Shown here: piece by piece, positions 1 to 23,187 of the stretch
Layout of the letters: every line of letters starts with the position of its first letter
Numbering within the stretch: position 1 is the stretch's first letter
Assembly: GCF_047663525.1 (NCBI RefSeq)
Contig: NC_092602.1
Location: forward strand, 8,987,501-9,051,500
Origin: Anas platyrhynchos
Taxonomy: Eukaryota > Chordata > Aves > Anseriformes > Anatidae
DNA: 64,000 nt
Direction of reading: 5' to 3'
Notes under the pieces: model-generated
Seen by the model: the letters and a program-made list of their open reading frames with translations, nothing else
Told to the model about the DNA's origin: nothing
Databases searched by the model: none
Made by a program: the position numbers and the translations under genes

Positions 1-9994
<9,994 letters not shown>

Positions 9995-12900
9995 TTCCCT
10001 TTACCCAACTTACACTGCTGCTTCATTTTCCTGGCTATCATTAGCATTGTTTGAGGTGGAATGACTAAATGGCACATTGCTAGCATTGCCCATTTTCCAG
10101 CTTGCTGCAGTTTGACAGTTCTTTTAATATACATTTGGAATACATACAACCGAAGTCACTGCCTGACCTTCATGCCGTAGTTGCATCAACCAGAATTTGG
10201 TTTCACTTTTAAAACTGTATTGGGCCATAAGCTGGAGAAGACTGAACCGCAAGGTGTGTGGCAGACAAGTATGGGAGGAAAACCTTTCTTAAGACTTCCA
10301 CGGGCTTGTTCTGGCCTGCTTAGTAGGAAGAGCCCTAACCTTAGATCAAACATGCAACTCGTGTTACTGTCCAACAAAAAGCAACAACAAAAATGCAATT
10401 TTAGGACTGAAGAAGACTTAGTTTTAAGTGAACCTGTCCTAAGGTAGTACATTTACGATGATGGTCTCTTTAAAGGACAATAATTGAAGCTATGTATTCT
10501 AAGCAGTTGTATTAGTAACTGCTCGTTTCTGTTAACTTTTGAGCTTGTTGTTGACCTTCTTGAAACAGTGTGTGTTAAATACAGATAACCATTGATTGAG
10601 CTGCATTGAAGCTGAGGCATTTATTTATAAGGAAATTTAGGAGGGGTTAATACTCGTAACTCATTTTTGACATACTTAACGCATTTCTGTTGATTTTGCA
10701 AGCACTAACTATAGTAAGTGAGCTTTAAAGGGAAACACTTTGGCCTGGTCTATGTACAGCTCCTCTGCTATGCTGGAAGTCTGGTTTACTGCCACAGCAG
10801 TGCTTGTCACCAAGCTGTTACTTGGTAGACAGAAGAGTCAGTTCAACATAGTGCGGAGAAGTACAAAAGGACCAGGACAGAAGAACCTGGTAAATACTGA
10901 TGGAATCCACTTATTTAAGCATAAACCTTTTATACCCCTTTCTCTGCAGGTTCCCTTATCACTCCAGAGTTCCCTAGCTAAGCCAGCCCCACCTCGCTTA
11001 AGACTCCTTAAACACAGTACCTTTTTTCCAGGGTGTCTCTGCGTTGCTGTGCTTCTCTTCCAGAACTGCATTCTTCTTCATTTTGGGCCTTTTTTTTTCC
11101 TCCCCATCACTCCCTTGTATCACAGTTCCCTGCATGCTACAATTTTTACCCCCTCCAAATGAGTTGGCTCTGGCTTATATATGCCCCAGATCCCTCCCAC
11201 TCCCAGCACCCTCCAGAAAATGGTGAATTGGAGTCAGCTGCCTGGGTTCCCTGTCAGATAAGTGAATGCTCAGGCTGGAGGAGGCCACAAAGTGTCTTTT
11301 ATCAGTATAGTTTTTTCCCCTTTTCTGTACATAAGCTGTACTGTTGTACCTAAAGTAGGGATCTACGTGGCTGTAGCTATGTAAGTATAATTAATGCCAT
11401 GCAGGGTAAGTCCTTAGCCCATTTACAGGATATGAAAGCTTAGGTACAGTGCTGTCTTCTACCTTCCTCTTTAAATGTGTTTTCTAGGTGAACTGGAATG
11501 CTCTTTTTAAAAAAACGCCAAATTAACAGAGTAACATGTCTGCAAAGACTGTAACTATGAAACCTCCCTTTTCAGACAGCCTGCATAAAGAAAAGTGTCT
11601 GCTGCAGAAAGCCAGGAATATCTGACAGGAAAACAGCAGTGCTACAATACATTCATTTTTCAACTTGTGAAGGCTGTCAGTTGTAGCAAAATGAGAAACT
11701 TCAGACACCTGCAGAACTGTACCACTTCTTACAAGTGTTAAATTATATGGAAGTTGTCATCTTAAGTTCCAGCATGTTTTCTTGTTGATTTGTGTCACTT
11801 TTTCCTAGTAAAAGAACGTTATTCTCACTCCTGTGAAGGTGCTGTGAGACCCTTAAATGGAAGGCACTGAAGAAATGCGAAAATGGCATTTACAACAAGA
11901 GATGTAAAATGCTGTGGTTGTTTTCTTTTTAAGAAACTCGGTTCATCTGTTAGTTATTTTCTGTAGTATTAATCAAGTGGCTGACAGTCTAGAAGTTCTT
12001 GTAGAGCATTTTACTACCAAATTAACTGTGAAGTAGCGTAGCATTGACTGAAGTGTTTGGTGCTGAAAGAATTTCTGGACAATAGGCGCTGACAGGTTGT
12101 CTTGCAAAGAAAAGCTATGCAGCTCTCTTAACTAGAGGAGGTTGTGATTCTTCTGTGCCCCAACTCCACCTGAAGTTTACTACATAGATTGTACTACTGA
12201 GAGTCATCATGTGAATACAGAAACTGCACTAAACTCAGTCTGCTGCAGAGAAAGCTTATTTCAGACCTGACCTAGCTGCAGGTAGCTCTTCAGAAAACTG
12301 GTTGTAGAATTCTTCTTTTGCATGTTGAAGTCCATGAATAAATACTGTGAGATTTGAGATCTTGAATACAACTTTTAACCTGGATTTTGTCACTAAAATA
12401 AGTGTCTTGACTCATCTCCTCATTGAATAAGGTATACATTTTGAACACAAGCATTGTTTTAGGTTCAATTATGTTCTGATACTGCAGAAAAGCAAACTGT
12501 TTTCCTTCAAAACTATGCAAAATTTGTTTGCGGTGGCATCTGATGCAAAGATGAGAGTTCATACATTTCTGTGAACCTGGTTTTGGGCCCCAGACGAACA
12601 GTATTTCTCACAGTAGCAGCGGTATAGATCGGTGATGTTCAATGCGGTTTAAATGTAGCATACTGACCAGCCTAAGCTGATTGTAAACTCGCTTCAAAGT
12701 GTCTTTGCCATTTTACTATAAGACGAATATTTTCATATAAAGACTGCATTTGATCATTTGGTGTTTTTCTTTGAAGGACTCTTTTGATTCTCAATCGCTT
12801 GTTGCTTGCTTACATGTGTGCTGTCTGTTGCTTTATGAAGCCTCCTGAATTCGAGTGCTAACCTATCCATGTAGATGTTCCCGGGGGGCGTCAGGTATTC

Positions 12901-13835
12901 GTACTATGAAGCATGAGAGTCTGCAAGTGACGGCTTCGATCTATGCACCATTAAAATCGTTCATGCTTTTGAACTAGCAGCCGGTTTAATCACCAGGTGC
13001 CACACTAGTTAACTATCATGAAAGGCTTACTGTTTGACTCCCTCCTGTTGTGTATGTGTGTATATAGACATTGAAGCCTCTGACCAGTCTGAAAGTTTAA
13101 ACGAAAACTGTTTTAATCAGTGTCCATCACTGGATAAGCGCTAATTTAATTCATGATTGTTTACAAATTGGGAAGAATAAACAAAAGGGAATATCCTGTC
13201 TGGGCTGGGGCTCTGAAGAGCCTGAGCATTATTTTTGTAAAGGGAAATACAGCATTCTTTGTGCCATTTCATGTGCCTGTAAAGTAATTTTTTAATATTA
13301 TATTAACATCCTGGGAACGAGTGGGCTGCCTTTTGTTTTCTAGTCAAGTTTTCAAGCATATTTCTCAATACCTGCATTTGAAAGTGAGACCTGCCTAAAA
13401 GACTGCCTTTTGGGACCAGTGAAAGCATTCTTGTATAGCTGTCATTTTCTGTTCTGTTAAATGAAAATGTTTTTTGAGACAAGGATACAATTATTGCAGT
13501 GGGAAAGGTGGCCTTGTATTCGAGACAGTCTTCACTGTGTAAACTTTAAAACACAATATGTAATTTAAAGACCATGAACTTCAGGCAATAATATTAAAGT
13601 GTAAGCTTTTAAAATTTATTTTGGGGATCATAGCTTGTTTTATTTTTTGTGCTATAAAATTAACAGTATTAAATGAATTATATTCTTAGAATATATGGAG
13701 TGTCTTTTCTTAAGATTAGTGCCTTTTAATTTCTTACTCCACTTATTTCATAGAACTGGTCCCAACATCAAGCCACTGTTTTTTTTTCCAGTGCCCTGTT
13801 TGTACAGTCTAAATAAAACTTGCCTCAACTTACAG
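9995..13835 (+). other. CRKL: CRKL 3' UTR
   Basis: About 3.8 kb of AT-rich sequence runs from the stop codon to the polyadenylation signal at 13812, with no splice-like coding block. CRKL transcripts are known to have long 3' UTRs. Several T-rich and AT-rich elements occur near 13.2-13.7 kb. Earlier AATAAA at 13177 and a later one at 14674 could give alternative ends, so the boundary is inferred. Confidence 0.65.
13812..13817 (+). terminator. CRKL: Probable CRKL polyadenylation signal
   Basis: AATAAA followed within about 20-45 bases by a T/G-rich stretch (CACTTGTTGTCTTTAGTC), the usual arrangement for cleavage. Other AATAAA copies lie at 13177 and 14674. Confidence 0.6.
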
Positions 13836-14892
13836 TATCACTTGTTGTCTTTAGTCTTAAACCCATGGTGATAGTGGCAGAGTATTTAGGTCCTTACTGT
13901 GTCAGTATCATGGCCTGTTCCGTGGGTAAATCTGTGCCAGTTGAAGTTTTCCTGAGTCAAAGCAACAGGTAAGCAGGAGAAAATACTGATGCTGAGTGAA
14001 TGACACTGTCATGCTCCATCCTTGTGCATGTTCTCCAGCTGTTCTGCTGTGCTCTGCAGGCTCAACTGAAAGATGCAGCTCCGGTAACGCCGATTATCGC
14101 TGTTTCCTTCCCCCTCGCACCTGACACCAGCGCTCTTCCTGTCACTACATTTAACTCTTCTTTTGTAGAGGCTTTTAAAAGTCTGTGTGGAAACTATGAC
14201 CTTCTTTCACTGTGATAATTATCTTGACTGTGCCTGTAAGAACAATTTAGGCATTTGTTTTGAATTTAGCTTATTTTTTAGTAACTAAGGCCTGACGGGT
14301 GCAGGTAGGGACAAGTGAAGCCTTCTAGCCCCTGTTGAAGCTGTCACCATAAGGTGTTACAGAGCCCTGCTTTTGTAAATCAAGAACAGGAGGTCAGCTT
14401 TTTGCCTTTTTACAGTCAATCCAGATCAAAAATAGAGATTACAGTAACTTCTTTTTAATATTTGAGATCATTCAGGTAAATCATTCACAATGTGTTGAAA
14501 CTTGAAGTGAGCTTACATGAGATTAAAAAAAAAGCAGAACTTCAAACACGTAAATGCTGTAAGGGAGAAGTCTTAAAAGCTTGCATTGTTTCCCTGGCCT
14601 CTTCGTGGGTATGTGCTCACTGCAATGAAGGCTAGTGGGTGTGTTCTCTGCAGTACAGATTTCTACAGTGTTTTAATAAATGTTATAGCCAACTCTGTAT
14701 AGTGTAGTAGCAAATACTCATATTTGGCAAGTTACCTTTCTTCAGAAAAAAAAAAAATCTCAAATACTCAAGCAAGAACAAGGACAGTGCATACAGGCAG
14801 CCTGAGAACTGCTTCAAATTATTCTGTGTACCTTTCTAGCAAAAACTGAAAGTGCTGAGCTGCTTACTGCAGCTGCTTCTCAGGACATCATT

Positions 14893-14926
14893 GCCTCACT
14901 ATTTATGTTGCTTCACTATTTATGTA
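14893..14926. repeat. 17-bp tandem duplication
   Basis: Two adjacent copies sharing the core TCACTATTTATGT, differing at a few positions. Confidence 0.8.
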
Positions 14927-17900
14927 GCAAAACCAAGGCCCCTGCTTTACCAGCAGATTGCTTCCTACAGCCCGAACTCTGACCGCATGTGCAGAACCAG
15001 CACTGCTCCTGGCTACGGTAAGAGGTGTGCAACGCACTCAGAGGCAGTTGCTGCCCATCCTCTGAGGAAGGGGCGGGCTGCCTGCACCAACCAGCCCAGA
15101 CAGGGCCTGCCCTGGTTTTTGTTTCAGTAAAATTGGGTTTCTCTGACACTAACCTGAGGTGTCCACACGCTATTATCGGGCAGTGGGAGATGAAGTGCTT
15201 TCAGAGCCAGAAGGCTTGGGGAGTTTAATAATACCTGTGTTCTGAACAGAACTTTGCATTTGTCTCAAAATGCATCAGGTTGGTATAAATCTGCACTACA
15301 TAGGGGTAAGAGGCCACAGAACTCTGCATGGCCTTGTTTTGTCGTGTGCTTAGAAATAAATGAGCTCTTCCTACCACTTGAGGTGGGAGGGGGTTGCTTT
15401 ACTTTGGCAATGTTACCAGAAGGGACACATTACACAGTCTGAGTGAGCTGCAGCAACAAGGGTGCAAGGGACTGCCATTTGTCTGCATTTTAAAAGGCAG
15501 CCTGGTTCCTGGCAGCCCTCGCCCCAAGTGCCAGCAGCATCAGCTTGCCCCCAGCTCCCTCTGCCTTCCCTTCCTGCCACCAGGCTGACCCTGGGTGGGG
15601 CCCACAGCTCTCGCTGCCTGCGCTCAGGGCTCAGGGTTTGTACCAGGAGCACCCACGCTGCAGCTGCCTCCAGCTCCAGGAACAGCCAGGGTTACTCAGC
15701 GGAACATCAAAGGTAACAAGAAATGAGCAACGACTCAAACTGAGTTTAGTTGTGGCTTACCTGCGCGCAGACCTTCACTTATTTAAATTGAAGCGAGTTT
15801 GGCTAGGTCAGGCCAAACAGCAGGCAGCATAAGCCCAGGTGCAAGCGAGGTGGAAGGAGCTGGTTTGTCACCTTCATTTAAATAAAAGGTTTTCTTTCTA
15901 AACCAGTACAATAGAAAACACCCCTTTAGTTTCAACCAGCTCTATGCCTGCTTGAGCTTACATGAGTAGCAAGTATGCCTAAATATACTAAAATAAAATG
16001 CTGTCACAACACGTGAACAAGTTTCCTTGTAACTTTTTTTACATGGTTTAACCAGTGTGATGTGCACGCAGGAAAGCTTTTCGGGTCTCTGCCAACAGGG
16101 ATGGCTCACCTTCGAGCAGCTGTAGTGGTTTCTGCCCCCTGTCCTCTGCCCCTTTTTTTAGGGAGCGTATCAGCTGCTCTTGTAGCAGCTGTTGGACCAC
16201 AAGCCACAGCTCAGTGTATTAAGGTAAAGCAGTTCCAATTTCAGGTTACCTTAATACCGCGAGCTGCAAACGGTGACGGTCACTGTGCAAACAGCTGAGC
16301 CCTCCTGCAGCAGGACTGTGAGTCCATGAGGGTCAGGAAGGAAGCAGGGAAAGAAACCATCACAGCTGTCCCAGAGTGAGCCTCCTGCTCCGAAATTTGA
16401 GCCCTACGAGCTTGCCTGCAAGCAGAAGTTGCATCAATTAGTGTGACTTGTTAACGGGACCATTGCGTGCCCGGCCTGAATCTGGTCAGCACCGCGCTGC
16501 TCCAGCTGGACCACCCTCCGCAGCAGCAGCTGGGGACCCCGGTGCTGTGACTCAGGCCCAGTTCTGCTTCGTGGGGTCCCCAGATGGGCACCACCTGCAG
16601 GAACCGGCAGCTGAGCTCCTGCTGCTGCTCAGCGGTGTTGTGACTGCTCACCAGGAACCCAGCGGCTCCTGGCGCTGGACGCAGCCTCACCTGCAGAAGG
16701 TGCCGCCCGCGCTGTTCCTGAAGCAGGCTGGGGTGAGCGAGAGGCAGCAGGGACTTACCGCGGCGCTCTCCTCAGATAACCTTCCCAGCACCTGCTTGCT
16801 TCATTCCGGGCATTTTGTAACCAGAGCCCTCCCGGCACAAGTTATTAGTCTAGCCTGCCGCTGGCACGCCAGACAATCGGGAGCAGGGCTAAATGCAGGC
16901 TATCCGCAGGGACCCAGCTCCTGCTTTGTTCGTCCTGGCTGGTCCAACAAGGGCAGCTCAAAGTCAGCGCTGAAAAATCCATCACTTCTAATCCTGCATT
17001 TGCTCTAGAACTTAAGCACTAAAACACAGGAGGAAGCATGGATCTCAGTGACTGTCAGCCCTCTCGTGTGCTCTGTTTCCCAGTCTGGCTCTCTAAGGAA
17101 TCCCCTTCAGGCCCTGGGGCAGGAAGGGCTCTTGCTCAGATGAGGGAGCAGTGGGTGCTGGTTGGGGTCTGCTTTGCCTGCCCCTGGTGCCTGCCCTAGC
17201 ATCAGAGATGGGGCTGGCTCGGGGAGCCATGAGTCAGAGGCAGGGGCACTACTTGGAAAAGACAGAAGGGACTGACAGAAGTGAACATCAGGGGCTGGTT
17301 GGAAACTCTTGGCACTCCTCTTATTCCTTCTGCCCACTGCCCTGCAGCAGCCAAGCCAGGCCATGAGACCCCCGGCGTGCTCCTGACGAGAAGTGAAAAT
17401 CCCAGCCAGGTCCTAGAGTACACTGCCACTGTCCCTAACTTGTCATTAAAAAAACAAAACAATACAAATTTACCCGTAACTCATTATGGTGAAGCACCCC
17501 TGATCATTTACAAGCCTTTGTGTGCCTAGACTCCAGCCCCAGAGCTTGTTTTTTTTTACTATACTTTATGTTACTGTACTGATTTGATCTAAATTAGGAG
17601 GTAGTTCAAGGCAGGAGACTCTCACTGGGACTTTTATTTGCTGAATCTATTTCTGAAATGTTGGATTTTCTCTTTTTTGCCCTGATCTTGTGACCAGTGT
17701 TATCGTTAATCGACTGACCTTGCAGAGGAACAGCTTTTCTCTTCCCAGGTGAGGCAGCTGACGAACAGTGGGAACTGGCTCCTTGTTGGCAGTGCTGATG
17801 GGTACACACACAGCACACGGGGCTGGCTTCCTGCCGGGCATGGCACAGAGGCAGTGTCATTCATCTCACCAGGCCTTCTTAAGGGCAGGAAGAGCCACAT

Positions 17901-20065
17901 CCTTCAAAGAAAGAATACCTCCCGCTGCCCCGACTACCTGCAATAGCTGTGAGTACTCAGCACTTTGGAGAACCAGCTCCAACATTAAAAAGAGAATTTC
18001 CCTGCATGAAATAACACCTGGACATGGGACACCTCAGCCTGGGGGGTTGGCCACTGAAAGGCTCAAATCGGCTCAGGTCTGGAATTAAGCTGAACAGGGT
18101 AACACCAGGCTGAGCAGCACACACAGCGTATTGGCACTGTCAGAAACTTCTGGTTGAAATCATCCCAAACCACAGGATGTCCCCAGTAGCAGTGTAAGGG
18201 TTTCTTCCAGTACTCAGTAGCAGCTCCTGCCTGTACGGAGCTGAGTAACCCACCTGCATCAGAACAGGCACTTGGCATCATTTGATCGAGGCAGAGGTAG
18301 CTGATGGGATGGAAATAGCTCTCTGACCGGTGGGACAGCACGCTGGGCTCCGAGCAGGGGTTTGTGCTGTACAGCAGTGGTAGCCCACAGACCTCCACCA
18401 TGGCAATTGTGTTATCAACGCTGGCCTAAATTTAAATAGATAAAAATAAAGAGATGTTAGCCTAGGAACAGAAAGCTTGCACAGTCCTTGACAGGGCAGT
18501 GAGGATGTAGGACTTCCATCCATCAAATGTGCGGGACTCGTGCCTCCCTCGCTGCGGTGGCCTGGTTTCAGCCACACGTTGCAGTCCTGCAGCCCTAAGG
18601 CAGCGTGGCACTGAAACAGCTTTGGAAAATGAAGGGGAGTGGAGGAAGGAGATGATGTACCTGGAGGAGGACAGGCGGATTAAACGCCCCTCCCTGCTGC
18701 CAAACACTCCGAGCTCTGTAGTCATCACCCAAAATAGAGCCATAGCCTGTGTCTCCTCCAAGAGACAGTCCCTGCTGCAAACATGTCAGGGCATTGCTGG
18801 GGCAACGATTTACAGCACAGGGAGCCACTTGGGGAGCTGCTGACACCGCACCCCACTGTACCTGGCTGCTTTCCCTTTCCCCCACCATTAAAGCTGCCTG
18901 TTGATGCTTGCTAGCCTGGGAACCTGACACAGGGCTCGACCCAGCAAGGAATGTAGGCAGGGTTTGGGCAGAAAGGAAGAAAGGCCCTGCATTGACCTTG
19001 GGTGTAGATCAGAAAGCCACCACACGTGGCTATCAGCTGAAGCCAGGGCCACCTGAACCGCAGGGGGACCTTTTGGAGGAGGCTGAGCAGCTCTGAGGCA
19101 GCCCCTGCAGTAGCCTGGACCCTCCAGGACTGACCATGCTCTCCCCTAAGTCCTGCCAGGGCTCTCTGGCTCTCCCAGTGCAGACTTTACACTGCAGCTG
19201 GGACCTTCCCCAGGGGACAGATGGCAGCAGCAGTGCTGGGCCACCTTTTTCGGGGCTGTTTCAGCAGGCAGGGTACTTGCCCAGAGTGCAGGAGGCGTGG
19301 ATGCAGCTCCCTCCTCAGCCAGCAAATTGCCAAGCCCAAGTCTCCAGTGTGTGAGGGAACGGCCACAGCACAGCTTCCACAGCGCTGCTCCTCCTCGCCT
19401 TCTCTGGTTGCTCTGGGGTGAGGAGTCCCAGGGTGCGAGAGGTGCATCTGCCTGAAGTGTGGATGTTTGGGGCCCCTCCAGGCCATTCAGCAGCTCTCCA
19501 GCTCCACGCAGCCTTGCTCACTCCTCCTGGACAGAAAAGAAATCAAAGTTGAGAGCATGGAGTGGGCTGGGGCAGCACAGAGCTGCTGGGGCAGAGCCAG
19601 CCCCAGGGCTGAGCTCCTTTGGCCCAGAGAGGGCTGGGGACCAGGTCCCAGCTGCCTGCCACAGCCACGGCATCCCCCCTGTGGGTGGGTGCTGCGCCCT
19701 GGGAAGACAGCGAGGCCCCAGAGCACTCCAGGATCGCAGCCCAGCAGCGAGGTGAGGGGCCAGCCGGGCTGGCTGGAGAAAGGAGAGTTTCAGGGATATT
19801 TGTAACAGGCAGATGACACCGGTGATCCATCGAACGAGGCACTTTGCAAAGCCACACGGCTCCTCCATCCCTCTCACTGCTGCCAGCACAACCCCCTGCC
19901 CACACAGGGCTGCCCGAAGCACCCAGCAGAGCCGGGGGGAGCTGCTCCCAGGGTTGAACCCAGCTGCTCGCTGGGTTCAGCTCTGACAGCCTGCTGAAGC
20001 CACGCTGCCCTGGGAGCTTGCCTGTGCTTTCCAACGCGCAGACACCTCCTTCCCTGTGGAGAGCA

Positions 20066-20091
20066 GCACCTCCTCCTCCTCCTCCTCCTCT
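20066..20091. repeat. (CCT)n trinucleotide repeat
   Basis: About eight CCT/TCC units in the most GC-rich part of the intergenic block. Confidence 0.9.
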
Positions 20092-20099
20092 CACTCGCC

Positions 20100-20290
20100 T
20101 TGCTGCCAGGGTCCCTCCCGCACGCGAGCTGCCTCAGCCCCGACTTGCCCTGGGCCCCATCGCTGGCAGCATCTGAGCAAGACCGCTCACGTCCAACGCC
20201 CGCCGCAGACACGTCGCCACAGCGCGGGAGCTCCGCGCCCCGGTTACAAAGCACCGCGGCGGCTGCTTGGCTTTCCCCGTGCTCCCTCTT
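20100..20290. promoter_or_regulatory. CpG-dense patch (small CpG-island candidate)
   Basis: CpG dinucleotides are locally dense (for example ACGCCCGCCGCAGACACGTC and GCACCGCGGCGGC). No gene start is recognisable beside it. It could be an unannotated promoter, an enhancer or simply GC-rich microchromosome DNA. Confidence 0.3.
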
Positions 20291-23166
20291 GCCCTGAGAC
20301 ACCCAGGCCCCAAAAATCTTCTGCAGCAACCCCTGCGTGTGCTGCCCAGGCCCTGGCCCAGCCGCCCCCTGGCAGTCACTGGGTGGCACTGTGCCCCTGC
20401 CTTGTGCAGCCACCTGCCTGCGCCCACAGCTGAGCCCATGGGGTGATTGCCCTGGCCCAAAGTGTGCCCACGCAGGGCAGCCAGGGGCTGGGCCGCAGCT
20501 GTGGCAGCAGGGGACGGAGGCCCCATGGTGGCTGACAGCCCGCAGGGAGGTGACAGAGCCTTCCCAAGCACCCGGAGCACAGGCTGCCCGCCGGCGAGGC
20601 TGGCTCTCCCCACCGCGCCTCCATTCTCATTACGGTGGTAAAACGAGATCAACTGCGCCCTCACAATATCCCCCCACCATAAAACTAATAGGGCAGGCAA
20701 TTGGAAGGGCTCTGTGAAGTGCTTTATGGTCTGGACACTGGGAGTGAGCTCCGCAGCTCAGAGGCTGTCCCAGTCCCCATTCCCAGGAATTTCCCCCCCA
20801 GCCGCCCCCTCCAGGCTGGGAGCACCGGGAGGAGCCTTCCCAGGGCACGGCACTGGTGCCACCACCTGGAGCCCCACAAGGGCCCACCAAGAGCACCCAA
20901 GGGGCGCTCCTTTCCCCCTCGGGGATCAGGATTTCTGCTTTGCAGCACAGCCCAGCACAGCCTTGCCCCAGCTCAGGGGCTGCGAGGCCATGGGGTGAGC
21001 CAGGGCAGCCACAGCCCTGCTCTGGGCAGGGGGCACACGTTCGCTGGGGCAGCCTCCTGCTTCAGCTGGGATTGAAAGGCAGAGGCTGGGCTCGTCTCTG
21101 TGAGCACGAAGCAGCCCTCCTCAGCCTCGCTACAGTAAAACCACTCGGCTCTGTAAAGGTCACCTCCCTCCACGCTGACAGCCCCGTGCTTGGGAAGCTG
21201 CAGGGAGGCAACACGTGGTGCTGGGGGAGCCCCGCCGCAGAGGGCAGGGTGCAGAGATTAAGGGATGGGTTTAACTTCACGCATTGCCAGGACTCACACA
21301 TCTCAATGCCGTACTCCAGACCCACACCGGCCTGAAACCTAAAGCAGGAGCCCAGCCCTGCCCCTGGCAGCAGCCCCAGCACCACCCCGGGCAAAGCGAT
21401 GACCGAAGGGAGCGGTGGCTGCCCGCTGTGCTTCATCCTGATGTGTAGGAGCAGCCCAAGAGGCTTCCCTTCTTTGCTCAATCTCCATTAGACCCTGCAG
21501 AGAAAATTAGCACGAGCGCGCCAGCAGTGGCACCGAGGGGACGGACCCTGAGCAACTCAGGGGGGGATTTAATTAGTTTGCTGAAAGCTTTTTAGCTACC
21601 TGCTACAGCTCCAGGCCCTGGCAAAAGGGAGAGACCAAGCTCCTCTGCCATCAGGGCAGAAGACAAATGGGAGATGGGAAAGCAAAAGGCTTCCAGGTCT
21701 GCATAAGCATCAGAAGGGAGGCAAAGAGCCTGTTCCTCCCCTCTGTGGTTTAACTGCAATCTCTCTTCTCCTGACTGTCCCTACTCACCCCGTGGGACAC
21801 AGCTGCATTTTGCTGTGCTGAAATCCCTGGTGTTTGCAAAAACGACCCAAGATCCCCTGATAAGAAGTGCCACAGGCACACAGAGCGTTACCGCCTGCTC
21901 CTTCTGAGGGATGAGTGGCTCACCAGCACCGTGGCTGCTAACAGGGGCTCTCCACTGCCTGGTTTTTGGGTTCGTCCCAGCCCCGGATCAGAGCTCGGTG
22001 CTGTCCTGGGGGGACGGGAAGGAGCGAGCACAGCCCCAGCTCCATAACCAAGCCCCTGCTGAGTCCCCTCCTTTAATCCAAGGATACAATTTCTTTGCTA
22101 GGCACATGGTGAGCTGCCCTCCCTACCTTCTCTGCTGCCTGCTGACATTTGTATCTCAAACTAATTGTCGCTATATCATCTGATCCTGCCCAGCTGTCTA
22201 AAAAAGCAACATCCTGCGTACCTCTGGGACCTCTTTGTCAGAGACTGTGAACTCATCTCCATCCAGCACCAAGATGGATTGAACAAACCAAAGCAGTATT
22301 TTATTGCTGAAGCATAAAACATGGGAATAAACAAGCACCAAAGTGCTACTGATCATTAAAACCAGATGGGAGCCCATTTACTGCCTCCAACAGTGAGGTG
22401 CCACCGCTGTGCTGCCGAAGCCCCATTGAAATAGGAAACCCACGGCACCATCTGGGAGGTGCAGGGCGGCCACGGCTACTCACAGCCCCTGGAATTCAGG
22501 CCTGGATTTCGCTGTGGTCGCCTCTCTCCTCCACCCTGGGCACAGTAACACGGCTTTGGGTACTGGCTCCAGAAGCACGGTCACTCCTGTAAGGTTGTGC
22601 CTGAATTAAAACGCCCCGGTGGGGACAAGCAGCCTGTTCGGGGCCAGTTCCAGTGCCTGGGAACTGGGAAGGATTACAGGCCAAGCTGCCTGCACAGGGT
22701 GGGAAGTCAGCTGCATTTTAACAGGATTTTTCTCAGCACAGGTCAGAACCACGCTGGGCAGCCCTGTGCATGTCAGCTCCTGCACGGGGCATCACCCAAA
22801 GCAGCCCGGGCCTTACCTTGTTTCCTTTCTGAGTGGTGCTGGCAGGAGAAGCTGAGCACCACGACGGGAAAATGCTGGGGCCATTTCTTCTCCTTTCTAA
22901 GCACTGCAGACGAATGCACGATCAGCTTCTGCCCCGAGCATAGCAAGGGCATTCCCAAAGCTTGGGGTACTGGAAATCGGCCTTCAGAAGGAGCTTGGTC
23001 CTGAGCTCAGCACCCCACCTGGATTGGGGTTTGTACCTGTGTCTTCGAGCCCCATCTTCCTGCAGCAGGGAGCCCCGAGCACGGTGTGGGGCCGGGGGCA
23101 GGTCCCCGGGATGCACCCCTGTAGCTGGGGATGCAAAACGGAGCAGGAGGCTGCTGGCAAAGCAGA

Positions 23167-23187
23167 GAGACAGACAGACAGACAGAT
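23167..23187. repeat. (ACAG)n microsatellite
   Basis: About five CAGA units (GAGACAGACAGACAGACAGA). Confidence 0.85.

Noticed and set aside
16448-17008. 186-codon plus-strand open frame in the GC-rich block
   Set aside because: No family motif, no credible start context, and frames of similar length occur on both strands throughout this GC-rich DNA.
19518-20700. Overlapping 130-190-codon minus-strand frames
   Set aside because: They overlap one another and plus-strand frames over the most GC-rich segment, where stop codons are rare by composition. Alanine/glycine/proline/arginine bias and lack of domains fit chance.
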